Part shown: one piece after another, positions 33,961-46,700 of the stretch | Layout: every line of letters starts with the position of its first letter | How positions within the stretch are numbered: the stretch's first letter is position 1 | Program-made: the position numbers and the translations under genes | Notes under the pieces: generated by a model | What the model was told of the DNA's origin: nothing | The model's input: only the letters and a program-made list of their open reading frames with translations | Databases searched by the model: none | Source of the DNA: Edaphochlamys debaryana | Taxonomy: Eukaryota > Chlorophyta > Chlorophyceae > Chlamydomonadales | Length of the DNA stretch: 64,000 bases | Reading direction: 5' to 3' | Assembly: GCA_016858145.1 (NCBI GenBank) | Contig: JAEHOE010000055.1 | Coordinates: forward strand, 496,001 to 560,000

Positions 33961-36363
33961 GCTTGCTAGCAACCCGCCGCCGCCACCACTGCCGCCGGAG
34001 CGTCGTTGACGCCGCTGCAGCGGCGGTGCTCTTGGCGCGGCAGCAGCTTGGCGACGGCGGCGGGAGCGGCGGAGGCGCAGCCGGCGGTTGAGGAGGGAGA
34101 CGCGGCGAGGGAGTTGCTTGACGATGCTGGCAATGACGGTCGAGGCGGAGGCGGAGGCGGCTGGCGCCAGGGCGCTGGCCGCAGCTGGCAGGACTGCAGG
34201 CGGCAGCAGGCGCTGGGGTGACGGGGCGTGGGGCGAGGTGCTGCGGGCCCACGCGGGCCCCCGACGCGGCGAAGCGGCAGCCCCAGCGAGGGGGGTTGCA
34301 GCGCCGATGTCAGCGCCAGCGATGGCGGCCCCCTGGGCGCCTGGAGTGGGGAGAGCCCAGCGGCAGCCTTCCCGCACGAGGTGCTAGCGAGGGCGCCGGC
34401 GGCCGCAGCATGAACAAGGATAAAGTGCATGGGTTGGAGGGGACAGCAGTTGAGGGTGGCAGACGGCCGGTGCAAGCCTCCGTGTGGGAATCGGTTTCGA
34501 TGTCTCCCTCCGTGCGTGAGGCGCCTTAGTTGCAGCGTGACTGTCGGTCCGGGTCGGGCTGCTAGCGGCCGGTGTGAGTCGTGTGACCAGCCAGCACCGC
34601 TGCACAAGGTTGCTGCAGGAGCTAAAAGACTTGAGCCCCCGGTGGGGGTTATCATAGACAACGCTTACGAAGGGGCCGGGCCGCTTAACAAGTTTGGCCA
34701 CTGGGCCCCCGGATACGGTACGGCGTACTGCACACCTGTTGCCGCCTGCCGAGCACACTTGACACGTCTTTGCCGCTCCAGCAGTAGGCAGCGCTGCCAG
34801 CAGTAGGCTGGTCCGGGCGCTAGGGACTAAGGGGGGCTGCAGCGCGCCGGCTGGACTGGAGCGGAAGCCGGCCAGGGGGACCCGGGTGGGCGGCCGGCAG
34901 CAGGGCAGGGCGGCACGAGGCGTAACGGGCTGGCTGCGGCACCGCGCGCGCCGCCCATTGTTGGTGCTCTCGCACTGCCTGCGGGCAGGCTGCTCCTGAG
35001 CGTCGGCGACGCCTGCACCTGTGTCTCACGACGCGCTTCGCTTCGTTGGTTTCTTCTACTCCCACGACGTAGGCGTAGGCGTGGCCCGAGCGCGCCCAAC
35101 CTCTTGCGGAGGCGCAGGATGGCCGCATGGGGCAAGCCAACGGAGAGGACCTGCCCGCCCGAGCCACTGCATGCCTGTCCGGCGCTGCGCCCCGTTGCTT
35201 TTAAGCGCTCCGCAAGCTTTCTCGGTTCGGGTGTACTGAGGGCGCGTGGGCGGCGACGACAACTGATCGGGCTGGTAGAGGCCGGCGTGACCGGAACGGC
35301 TGCAAGGGCATGGGGGCTGCAAAGGGCGGCAAGATTCCTTGGCAGTGTTGATAGGCGTTGCTTTGGGGGACAAACATTTGGGGGGCCCGACAGGGACGGA
35401 CGGTCGAGATCACAGGTCCGTCCTGGCCATAAGGCCAATGTGGCTCAGGTAGGTAATCCGTGCCATGCCGTCCGCGGTCAACCTTACCGATGCCAGAAGG
35501 CCCCAAAACAACTACGCAAGCCCAGAAGGTGATCTGCACAGGAAGGCCAACGCATCACATCCGAGTGTATCAAACCGAAATCACATTGCCCCACAGCCAT
35601 CCCTGCTAGGCAGCCCCCTTGCGGCACGGCGGGGCAAGCCAACCAACATCCGTCTGCAATGCATCCTCGTCACGCACAGCATCTTCATCCGAGCCTCCCG
35701 CTTATATACAACAACCCTCACATCACTTACCTGGAGCCTTCATCACAGCCCCTCCAACATCGTTCCCGGTCTCTGCACATGCATCTGTCCGCGCATGCGT
35801 GTTCCACCCGCCCCTCCCACAACGTGTTTGCGGCCTGTGACAGCAATGTGGCTGGTACACAACAAGGGCCGCTTATGCAAACTATAAAGATGACAACTCA
35901 GCACAACAAGCCTCATCAAGGCCCGGAAAGCGCAATGGCGCGCAGGGGCCCGAACCACAGAGTGCTGTGTTCACCCTGCTCCATCCTCCTGCCGGTGCCC
36001 AGCGCATTGCACTCGCTCTATGCCCACTCCAAACTCACTCCCTCTCTTGCGTACGCCAAACCTTGGGGGATGCAGGCTGCGCCTGGCGGTGGTCACCCAC
36101 ATGCCCCTGACAAATGTGCTTCGAAAGAATAACTCCTGCCCGCGTTACGTCTCCTGCTGCCGCCTGCTCGCCGGCCCCGGCTCCTGCGCCCTGAGTCGCC
36201 TCCAGCGGAGCGCCACCCCCGCGCCCCGCCTGCGCCCCTCCGCACGCTGCACCCTGCCACTGCTGCTGCCGCCAAGCCGCTTTCGCCTCTTCATCGCAAG
36301 GCCGCCAGTGCTGCTGTACAGCACATGCGCACGAACCGCCATGCCCTGATGCCGTACGCATCG
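33961..36363. other. Intergenic stretch without recognised genes
   Basis: 33961-34400 is GCN-rich, giving Ala/Arg/Pro ORFs in several frames on both strands, typical of composition rather than coding. 34400-36363 is less biased and includes low-GC segments (35560-35900). I find no conserved motif, tRNA-like fold or transposon end. Confidence 0.5.
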
Positions 36364-38199
36364 TCACGGCATCATGCCCAGCAGCTGCCCCGCCACCCAG
36401 TCCAGGCCCGGCCGGGCCCCGGGCCTCGGGACCATGCAGGCCCGCGCCAACCGCTGCAGCCGGGCCAGGCCCACCTTGTTGGGCCCGCCGATGCTCTGGC
36501 GCCAACCGCCGCTCTGTGCCCGAGCCTTGACGACCTCCCGCATGCCCTCGAGGGCGTCCAGCAGCGAGGCTCCGAACAGCCACACGTGCGAGGCCTGGCA
36601 CGCAAAGCCCGCGCCGCCGTGCACATTGCGAAGTTGGGACAGGAGCGTGGGGTCCTCGTACAGGGCGTGGAGGCCGGGCTCGTTGCACTTGGCGGCCAAG
36701 AGGCGCTGTCGGGCGATGCGGTCCCCGAGGGCCGCCGCCTCGAGGAGGTAGCCGGCGTCCTCCGCCCACATCTCGGGGGCCGCGTACAGGGGCGACCAGA
36801 GGGGTGCGTCCACGGGGTGGAGGCGCCGCGCGGCGGGGGGCCGCTGGAGGAGGACGGGCCAGGGCAGGACCTGGGCAGCGGAGGAGGAGCAGGGGCAATG
36901 AGGGGATGAAGCAGGAAGGCCCATGTTGCAAAGCGTTATCCCTTGTTACCTTGCTTGTCAACACATGTCTCCCAACCGCACCTGGGAGGCCTCGTGGTCG
37001 ATGGCGCGCGTCCAGCCGTTGGCCTCAACCACAAAGTTGAGGAACTTAAAGTCCGGCATCACGACGCCCGCCTCGTCGTACTTCTGGAGCTGCCGTACGA
37101 CGCCGTACAGCATGTACAGCGCGCGGGGCCACCACACGGGCGGGCCGTCCAGGTGCGGCGCGTCGGCGGCGGTCACCGCTGCTGAGTCCGCCGCCAGCGG
37201 CGGCCGCACCCCGTTGCCCTCCGCGAACCCGATTAGGGCCTGTCGCACGTCGCCCCAGGCCGCGGCGGGCGTGTAGTGGATTAGCGAAACACACTCCCGC
37301 GCGTACGGGTGCGGCCGCAGCTCCCAGCCGAGGATGGGCACGCACATCTCGCACGCGCCCCGCACGCCGCCGCCGTGCCGCGCGGCCAGGCGGCTCATGA
37401 CGACCGTGTTGCCTACCAGCTCCCGCAACAGCTCGGCGGCCTTTGTGTGGAGAATGGTGGCCAGCTCCTCCGCGTCGCCCTTGAGCAGGGCCGACCACTC
37501 GCCCGGGAAGGGGCTGTGGGGGACGACCTGGACGGTGGTGGCCTTGCGGAAGGCCTGAGGGGGAAGGGGGTTGGGGAGGGGAGGGGAGGGGAAGGGAAGA
37601 AAGAGGTTGAGGAGAAGGGCTTGGGGGTGAGTGCGCGGGACTGGACATAGGATCACCACAAGCACAAGCACACGCCTTCTCCTGTGCGAGCCCTGGCAAC
37701 CACACCCCGCCTGAGTACCCGTCACCAAGGACCGGGCCCGCCCGGGCCCACACCGGGCCCACACGGCTCTGCTCGGGCCCGCTCACCGGCTGCCACTCGC
37801 CCTGCACCGTGTCGCCGTCCCGGCACGTGGCCTTGAGCACGCAGCGTGCCACACGTGCGTTCCTCCATCCCTCCTTGCTGAGGGGGTACGCAGCCACGCT
37901 CGAGCCACCGCCCCCCCTGAGCTCGTTAAGGGATACTGGGCCGCAGGGGCCGAGGGACGCGAGGGCGGTCTCCATCGCGCGACTCAGTCCGCGGATGCAC
38001 TTCTTCTGGCTGCGGTTCTCCTGCGCGCGGGGTGCAGGATGAGGTGGGGTTAGGCGCCCTGGGCTGGGGTGGAGTGGAGTGGATTGGAGTAAGAGAACCT
38101 CGTGCCGCCCGGGGTGGAACCATGTTCCCCGCCTCTTCTTGCGAGTGTTACATGCCAACTCACCCGGGCAGTCAGGGTCACCATGTTGGCGAGGCCGGT
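36364..38199 (-). CDS. Divergent protein kinase-like protein
   Basis: Four phase-consistent exons, in coding order 38199-38164, 38020-37787, 37554-36982 and 36870-36364, give about 449 residues; the start codon and any further 5' exons are not resolved. Kinase-fold landmarks appear in the right order: CVLKA (candidate beta-3 Lys), a helical KAAELLREL segment (candidate alpha-C Glu), CVPILGWEL and ECVSLIHYT (beta-4/beta-5 and hinge), MPDFKFLNFVV at the catalytic loop (Asp, Lys and Asn present, HRD replaced by MPD), AIDHEAS in place of DFG (metal-binding Asp kept) and YAAPEMW at the APE motif. The Lys, both Asp and the Asn are present, so activity is possible. Substrate unknown. No membrane segment is seen. 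Confidence 0.75.
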
Positions 38200-40731
38200 C
38201 TTGTGGGGGAAGGTTTGGATGGGATGACGGCGTCCCCGCGCCGGCCGATCTCACGTCGCGGGTTGCACTTTGGTACCTCGCTCCTGCGCCGGGGAAAGGC
38301 GGGGGAAGGGGCGGGGAGAGGGTTAGGTCCGCGTGGCCGTGGCCACTTGGCGCACTCCAATAGCCCACAGCGACATGGTCTTCCCAGTCGCCTGTATGTG
38401 GCCCCTGCCCCTCCTATGCTCATCGCTAATTACGACCGACTGGAGACTGGACAAACACCGGCAACCCTCGCAACCCTCGCAACTCGTTCAACGCCCTCTG
38501 CCCCCGAAGTCCCCTTGACGTCCCGCTATTCGCAGAGCGCGTCGGCAGGTCCCACGCCCCCGGTGCGGGCCCCACAAACGCGATGTGCCTGGGCCCCGGC
38601 CCCAATGACCTGCCTGGCGACCAGAAGTCAAGCACACTGTGCCAAGAGCGTGTTACTCTGTGCTAGGCAGGGCCGTTAGGGAGGAAAGCGGTGGATGGGC
38701 CCGGGTTGTCCCGGCTTGGGCAGGCTTGGGCAGGCTTGGGCCCGCAGCCGCGAGAGCAGCTCGGTCGCGACCGAGGTTCAGCGACTCACGACGAACTGCA
38801 GGCCGCAGCGCCCACGCGCCAGGCGACCGCAGAAGGAGCTTTCGCGTCTCAAGGCCAGCCTTGGCCTCGGGGCGCTTGCAGCGCTAGAGCACAGGCGAGA
38901 GTATGTTGGGGCCAGCTAAAGCGGTTCTATTGCGGCAGTCGTCGGTGCCAGAGGTCTTTGTATGCGCCAGAGCAATCGGAGCTGCGGGATTCGGTCCGCG
39001 CAGTGGCCCTGAAAGGCCCTCCGAGTGGCTCTCGGTTTGGAACGCCCTGGGACTCACCATCGCGACAGCCATACTCCTCATCTCCAGGTCATGCTTCCAT
39101 AGGGCTGCCGACGTGAGGGCCAGCCGAGCTTGCGCAGCTCGGCAAAATTGCTTCTCCCCGCGTGCGCGACGAGAGCGCGTGGCGGTCACCAGCAGCCAAA
39201 CTTCCATTGCATAGATGAATGGGCATGCTGGTATGCGTTGAGGAGGCGAGAGCGCTGCGGCCGTCAGAGCTTGGTCGTCTTTGCCTCTCTTAACACGGTC
39301 TCCTACGCCAAGAGGCTTGAGCACGCCGGAAGAAGCAGCTGAGGGATGTAGAGGTATGCATCCTCGCTTCATGTTTGGTCGACAACAAGAAGTGCCGCGC
39401 AGTGCTTGCGTTGTCCGTGGTTGGTGCGGCGCTCACGCTAGGTCTGGTGGCTTCATTTATGCTTTAAGGGCACTTCAGCGGGGCTTTCTGTGTGCCCGGC
39501 CAGTGCCCGGCAGTGCCAGGCTGCTCCCCTGCATTCCCCTCCCCCAGACCCTCGCCCTTCCCCTCCGGAGTTTGGCGCCCGAGTCGTCCCGAGTTTCCCC
39601 GATTCCCACGCCTTGATCAGCCCCGCCCTTGCTTTCCGCTTCTCCCTCCCCCCCGCAACCTCGCCCTCCTCTCGCAGCTGAAATCTCCCCCTTGCTTTCT
39701 TCTTTGTCACGACCCCACGTGTGATCGTTCCCCCACTGACAGATTCGGGGGTCACACGGACGGGCTGGCCAGGCAAACAGGGCGGTACACCATCACCCCC
39801 TGTTCGATCCTGCCGCCAGGGCGTCCTGCGCAGCAGCAGCAGAGAGCGGACCCGGCACTCCGGTGTGGCCCAGCCTTGGCCTCCGGCAGCAGCCTACCAG
39901 CCTCAGCCGCCCTGCCCTGGCGGCTTCTGACACTCTCGAGCGCCACCTTTGCTCCCGTACAGATATGAGTTCGAGGACTGGCAGGCCATCCCTCCGTGCT
40001 GGGCCGATACAGCGCTGGGTCGTGACATCTTTTGGTGGGGCTGTCCGGAGCCCCACTGAATTGCCAGCCCTCCGCCGGCTGGTGGGGCAGACCCGGTTGC
40101 TCATTGCCGTGACCTCGACTCTGCAGGGCCCCCCTCCCTGTTCCCAATGTGCCTCATGCTGTCCCTCTCACCCTGCGCCCGCCCACAGCCAAATGCGCCC
40201 CGCCCTGCTAACCCCCTCTCTGCTTGAGCTTGACCAGCACCCCAGCAGCTGCTCATTCTCTCCCCTCCCCTGCAGAAAGGCTGCCTGCCTCCTTCCCCTT
40301 TCCTCTCCCGCTTGCCCTGTTCCCCGGGAAACCCTTTTCACGCACCCTGCCACCAGCGCGTGACACCCACTTCATTGCACACGTGCTTCAAACCCTCGGG
40401 CGTAAGGGAGGGCCCCACAAGCCAGACGAGGCCACGCAATTTTGTTAACCGCGCATGCGTCGCAATCCAACGTTCTTCTGATCAGGGGGTTCTGATGTCC
40501 CTCACTGGTACGTCTGGCATGCATCCGTCCTCCGTTGCGCCCTGGACCCCCCCCACTTCGCTTGCACTGCACTTCTGCGCTCAATGCCCCCTCGTCCCCA
40601 CGGGCCCCCCCAGGTCTAACTCGCGCTCCCGCCCTCTCTGACGTTTCCCCCGCCCCGTGCCCCGCATCGCCCCATGCCTCCCCCTGGCCCCACGGCACCG
40701 CTCACCCGCCCCCACAGCCCCCTTGCGCCCG
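38200..40731. other. Intergenic stretch, includes possible 5' exons of the kinase gene
   Basis: 38200-38430 on the minus strand may hold 5' sequence of the kinase gene, but no start could be fixed. 38884-39372 contains a 162-codon minus-strand ORF with no recognised motif. 39480-40731 is C/T-rich; 40226-40262 resembles the last exon of the neighbouring gene (40770-40806) over a short TGCTTGAGCTTG..AGCAGCTGCTCAT stretch. Confidence 0.4.
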
Positions 40732-43700
40732 CTACCCCCCTCCCTTCTTCATCTTGTAGCCCGTGGGCCGCGGCTGCTTGAGCTTGGCCAGCAGCTGCTC
40801 ATCGCTGACGGCCCCAAACAGGTCCTTGAGCGACACAGTCAGCATGCCAAGGATCTGGGGGGGAGGGGGGAAGAGGAAGGGGCTGAGACGGAATAATGAG
40901 CATAGGAAGGACCCCGCCATCCACTGCCCTCCCCGTCCCCTCCCCATTCCCCCACCCCCCCACCTGCTCCATCTTGTCCACCAGTGGCCGCGTCTTGGGC
41001 GTGTGGAAGTCGGAGGAGGGGCGGTCCGGCAGCAGGCGCCCGGGGTCCACCCGCACAGCCTCGAAGTAGGCGGCGGTGGCGGAGCCGGGGGGGCCGCGGT
41101 AGCCGAGCTGGGGGGAAGGAGGGAGGTTTGCGGGGGAGGTGGGGTTGGTGAAGTGCCGGGAAAGGGGCGGAACGAGGAGTGGGAGCCGTGGTGAGCAAGT
41201 GCCCAGCTAGGTGTTCCCGCATGCGCATGCCCTCCTGCCCCTGCTTCTCCCACTCCGAAAGGCCCCCCCCCCCTCAACCCCCTTGCCCTCACCCTCTCCA
41301 GCTGCTCCAGCGGCGGCGGGCTGACCAGGTCCGCCACCCTCCCTCCAGGAACTCTATGAACGACAGAGCGCGGCTGCGGGACAGCAGCGCACGGCCGCCG
41401 GACAGCTCGTCGTAGTACCTTGGGGGGTGAAGGAGGGGTATGTAAGGTCAGCAGCCAGCCGGTCAATCAAACTGGAAAGATACAGGGAGGGCAAGGCCAC
41501 TTGACGCCATGGCTCTCCCCGCTGTCCCCCGCCCCCTACCTCCGCTCGCCGCACCCCACTACCCACCCAGCCACCCCGCTCACCTCATCCTGCTCCACAC
41601 GAAGGCCAGCCTCGCCTCCCGCACCGTGAAGTAGGAGTGGTACAGCCGCGCCTCCCCCAGCAGCTCCAGCCACTCGGGCAGGTCCAGCCACTTGTTGTCA
41701 CCGGAGTCACGGGCGAGCTCCTTGTAGTGGGAGTACACGGCCTGGGGTGTGTGTATAATGCGTAGGGTCGGCGCGTGATCAAGTACTAGTGCAGTCGTGA
41801 GCGGAAAGGCCGCGGGGAAGAGGCACCAAGCAAACCCGAAAGCTCGAAGCACCGGTCCCCGCCTGGTGTGTGTGTGTGGCCCCATTCTGCGTTCCTGGTT
41901 GACAAGTCACAAGCAGCTACCGTACACCCCAGGAACGGGCGCATGTCTACGTCAGCGAGGGACGAGGGGTACGTCATGTTACCCTAGCACGTCTGCTCCA
42001 CCCCTGCGCTCCCTCTCGTGCCGCAGACTCCCCACGTGCCGCAAAACACACACACGCTCCCCCCTCTTTCCCCCACCCTCCCCCCCCCGCCCCCACCCTG
42101 AGCAGGGGCAGCCGGGCGTCCAGGAACGTGTCCACCTCTTTGCAGTACAGCCGGGTCTCGCGGAACGTGTTGGGGTCAACCTGGGAAAGGGAAAGGGGAG
42201 GGTGAGCCCGCTGACGCCCTCCCACCCCACAGAATCGGACCCTCACACCAGAGCCCCCTTGCCGTTCCCCACCTACCATCCCTCTCCCCGCTTTCTCCCA
42301 TCCCCCCCCTCCCACCCAGCCCACCCACCCACCAGCGCCCCCGGCACCACGTTGGGGGCTATGCACTCGTCCACCAGCTTAGCCACGGCACCGGGCAGGT
42401 CCAGGGGGGGAGCCGCAGCCGCCGCCGCCTTAGGCCCCGCCTCCCCACCCCCTGCCTCCCCCTCCCCCTCCGGAGCCGCCGCTGCAGCCGCGGCCGCCGC
42501 CCCCTCCGCAGCGCTGGCGCCCACCCCCGCCGCCGCCCCCGCCGCGGCCAGGGCGGCTGCGCTGTTGCGCTTGGCGGTGCCCGGTCGGCTCTTGGCGCCC
42601 GCCCTGCCCCCCGCCCCCGCCGGGCTCATGAACTTGGCGATGGCGGTGCGGACCAGAGCGTCTATGAACTCAAACCGCATCAGCGCATTGTCCAGATTGG
42701 CCTGGGGGGGGGCGGGGGAAGGGGAGGGGGTGAGAGTTGAGCGGCCAGGGCGGGAGAGGGGGAGCAGGATTGCTTCTTTGGATGTCGAGGAGGGGGAGAT
42801 GGTCACAGAGTGCGTGTGCGGGGCTCGCCCTGCCCCGGACCACCAGAGTCCCTCTCCCCGCTTCGCTCCTTCCATTGGCCCAGCCCACAGCCTGGCTCTC
42901 CCCTCCCCTTCCCCCCCACCTTGCTCTCCTCGTTCTTTCGCATCCCCCCCCCCCCACCTTGCTCTCCTCGCTCTTTCTGTCCTCCTCGAAGTTGGCCAGC
43001 AGGAAGATGCGGTCCAGGTCGGAGGCGCGGACCGCACTGCCGCCCGCCTCGCCCTCGACCCGGCCCCCCGCCCCCTCCTCCACCACGCCCGCGTCCCGCA
43101 CCAGCGCCCCCCACGCTACCAGGTGCATCGCAAAGGGGTCGGCCATGCCGCCGCACATGGTGCTGGGGAGGAGGTCAGCAAGACGAAGCAGGGAGGCAGG
43201 GAGTTAAATCAGGAACTGAACCACAGGGGGGCAGTATCGGGCTTGGGTTGGTCTGTAGTCCAGATGCAGGGCTTAGGGCTGTGAGTGAGGGCAATTTCAA
43301 CAAAAGATGCAGATTCCAGCCCCCCCGCCCTCCCTGCCCCCCCTGCTCCCCCTCTCCCCCCCACCTGTAATAGTCAAACGCCAGCAGCAGGGTGTCGTAC
43401 CGCTCCTTGAGCACAGCACGCACCGCATCCACCTGGGAGGAGCCGCCTGGGGGGGGGGGGAGGGGGGGAGGGGAGGGAGCGTGTGAGGGGAGAGTGTGGG
43501 CGAGGGTGGCAGGGGCGTGGGCAAGGAGAGGGGGAGGGGGCAGCGCACAGAGGATAGGGAGAACCTTGCATTGAAAGACCTCGCTTCAAGTCCATACCCA
43601 GCCAGACCCATACCCAGGTCGCACCAAGTTCATACGACTGCACACCCAAAACCACCCAGTCCCTCTGTCCCTCCCTCTCGGCCCAATACCGCTCCAACCC

Positions 43701-46700
43701 GGCCCCCCCTCCCTCCTCCCACCCGGGCAGCTCTTGGCCAGCAGCTGCTTGAACTTGGTCATGGCGGTGGCTCGGGCCCAGTCCTTGTCAAAGATATCCC
43801 GGCAGATGCCTGGGTGAAAGGGAGGTGCAAGGGCGCGAGAGGTATCTCGGGCGAATGGAGTATGGGGGTGACGGGCTCGTGCTTGTGCCCACGCTCCCCC
43901 CTCCGTTGCCTCCTCGACCCCCACCGGCCCCCGCTCAGCTCACACACCCGCTGCACCCCGCCTGTCCACCCACCCGGTCTGTTGACGTAGGCCTTGGAGT
44001 CGTTCTCCTTGGGCCGGGCCGCGAAGACGCTCTTCTTGAGCCCGCGCCAGGGGGAGGGGGGCTCGGGCTCGGACGCCTCCGCCGCCACACCCCCGTCCTT
44101 CTGCGGTGGGGGAAGACAGGTTCGGAGACACAGGTGAAGCGCCGATTAGCATTCTCGCTCCATTCTCATGACAGCGGTTAGGCAAACAGCCTACACGCCT
44201 GATCGTCCCGACATCAGGCCCCATCCAACCTTTGCTGTTCAGCTTCCCCTCCTCTCCTTCCCCCTCTCCCCTTCCCCCCATCCCCCCTCCACCCCCCTCA
44301 CCCTCCTGGGCTCCAGGCGCACGTGCAGCGTCAGCCAGTCCCGTGCGTCCCTGAGGGCGCTGTGGTCGGGGCGGGGGGGCGGGGCGGGGGGCAGCGGCGC
44401 GGGCGGCTCCGGCTCCAGGGGCAGCTCGGAGGCGCGGGAGAGGAGGTCCAGCGCCGCGGCCTCCTCGCGGGCGTAGGAGCCGGCGGTGGCGTCGGGGGCC
44501 TGAAGCAAGGGGGGGGGGGAAAGGGGGGAGGGGGAGGAGGGGTGGAGGAGGGGGGCTCAATTCAAACAGGGAGACGCTGGGGCCAGACCTCGGTGAGGGG
44601 GCGGAGGCATGGCCGCAAGCCTCACCGAAGTCGCGGGCAGCCCCGCCGGCCGTAGCTCGTCCACTCGGTCCTTGCGGCGGCGGTACAGGTGTACGGGCTC
44701 GCCCGTCTCGAGGCGGTACCTGCACGATGGAGGACAGGACGACGAGCACCCTCGTCAGACCAAAGTCGGAGCGCAGACGCCGACCTAAACATGGGACAGC
44801 TCCGCCTGCTGCCTCGACCAGCATTGGGAGCAGCCAGACACGCCAGGCAGCTGAATCCCCACCCCCCTTGCCCGCGCTCACGTGGGGTAGAGGCCCTCCG
44901 AGATCCTGGATCCAGGTACGGCGGCCCACATGGCCACCCCGGGCGTTTCAAACTCCCGCAGCTGTCGCTGCCCCGCGGCGTTCATCCATCCGAAGCCGCC
45001 GCCCTGCGCGTCCCGGTCCGCGTCGTCCTCAGAAGCCGAGGAGGCGTTGGCGGAGGCATCGGACAGCACCGAGGGAGCCCAGTTGCTGTGCGGGCAGGAG
45101 GGGGCGTATGGGGATAGCGTGCGTGAGGCGGAGGTGGGGATTGGGACAGGCCAGAAGAGGATTCGCCTCCCCGATCCCCCCGCCTCTACTAGGACCCCAG
45201 CCCCCCCCCCAGTCCCCACCTGTATGTGGAGGGCGATGCGTGCAGGCGCGCATGCGACTGGGTGGTGGACAGCGCCATGGACTTGACGGAGGAGGGGCCT
45301 GTGGGGGGGGGGGTGAGAGGTGTGAGGTGTGAGGTATGAGGGGGGAGGGGTGGTGCAGGCGACCGGGTAGGAGAGCCCACACCGATCACGAACTGAGGAG
45401 CACACATCAACCGGCATGCGTAGCCAGGGCCATCCAGCGTACATGCAACCCACCACCCCAGACCCCACCCAGCCGCCTCTGGCCCCCCTCACCCCTCCTG
45501 CCCTTGGCGCTCGCCGACCCCACCCCCGCCGCGAACCCCGTCCGCTTGACGGTGGGCGAGCGCTGTGCGTTGGCGCCGGGGCCCGAGCGGGGCCGCGCGG
45601 AGAAGCTGCGGCCGCCCACGGAGCCCGGCCCGACCCAGCCCCCCTCGCCGTCGCCCGCGGGCTGCCCCGCGTTGAAGGCGCTGATCTCCAGCTTCAGGCG
45701 GTCGGCCTTGAGGGGTGGGGTGGGGTGGAGGGGGGGATGGCGGGGGGGGGAGGGGGGGGTGGGGGGGGAGGGGTGGGGGGGGGGGGGGGGGAGACAATAC
45801 GGGTGCGACAGGGAGGAAGGTGCGGGTTGAGCATGGTGCAAGAGAGGATAGGTCAGGAGAGGGAGGGATGGATAGGGTGTGGCAGGCCGGCAGGCAAGCT
45901 GAGGGTAGGAGAAAGGGATGGAAAACTTCAGCAGATGAGGCCGTTCAGAGGGTCTTGCTCCTTCCCCAAATGCCGCCCCTCCCTCCACCCTCTCCCTCCC
46001 GCCCGCACATTGCTTGCGTCTAATGCGCATGAGCTCCGCCACCTGAGCCACCATTGCCTGGGGACCACCCGCCCCCTCGCCCCCCGCACCCCCAGCGCCG
46101 CCGCTCAGCCGCTGCTGCCGGGCGTTGAGGAAGGAGCGCCGCGGGTTGACGCGGGCCGAGGAGGGCCCGCCCCCGGCCCCAGCCCCGGCCCCGCCCTGCT
46201 GTTGCTGGGAGGTGGAGGGCCGGGCGGAGTTGGCGCCCCCGCCTGCTCCACCGCTCGCGGCAGCGCCTGCGGTCTTGGTATTGGTATTGGTATTGGCGCT
46301 GGGGCCGTGTGGGGACCGCCTCGCGCCGCCACCTGCGCCGCCCCCGTTGGCCGCCATGCGTGGAGATGCTGGGGAGGGGCCCGCCGCCCCGCCGGCCCCG
46401 ATGTTGGGGAGCCCAGGCTTGCCCCCGCCCCCGCCTGCCCCCGCCCCGGCCCCCTCGTCCGTGGACCGAACGGAGGCGGAGGCGGGGGCGGACCGCGGAC
46501 TGCCCACGCCGCCGCCGCCTCCGTAGCCCCCGCCCCCGGCCCCACTCGCGCTGGCGACGCCCTTGAGCCCCGTCACCCGCGCTGCGGCCGTGTGGGGGCA
46601 GTGCGTCTCGAACACCACCCTGACGTCCAGCGACCCCCCGCCTCCCTCCCCTCCCCCGCCCCCTCCAGGGCTGGCCCCTCCAGGGCTACCCTCCCCTCCG

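Noticed and set aside
37260..37300. AGCGAAACACACTC as another copy of the intron motif
   Set aside because: It lies in the coding exon of the kinase gene (RECVSLIHY), lacks the GACGCGTC core and has no nearby exon-edge copy.
38884..39372. Minus-strand 162-codon ORF as a gene
   Set aside because: No recognisable domain, no matching splice structure and no homologue in the window; kept only as a note in the intergenic entry.
40226..40262. Another junction copy, from the last exon of the EF-hand-like gene
   Set aside because: The match is short, gapped and lies downstream of the stop codon, not inside an intron; too weak to count with the others.
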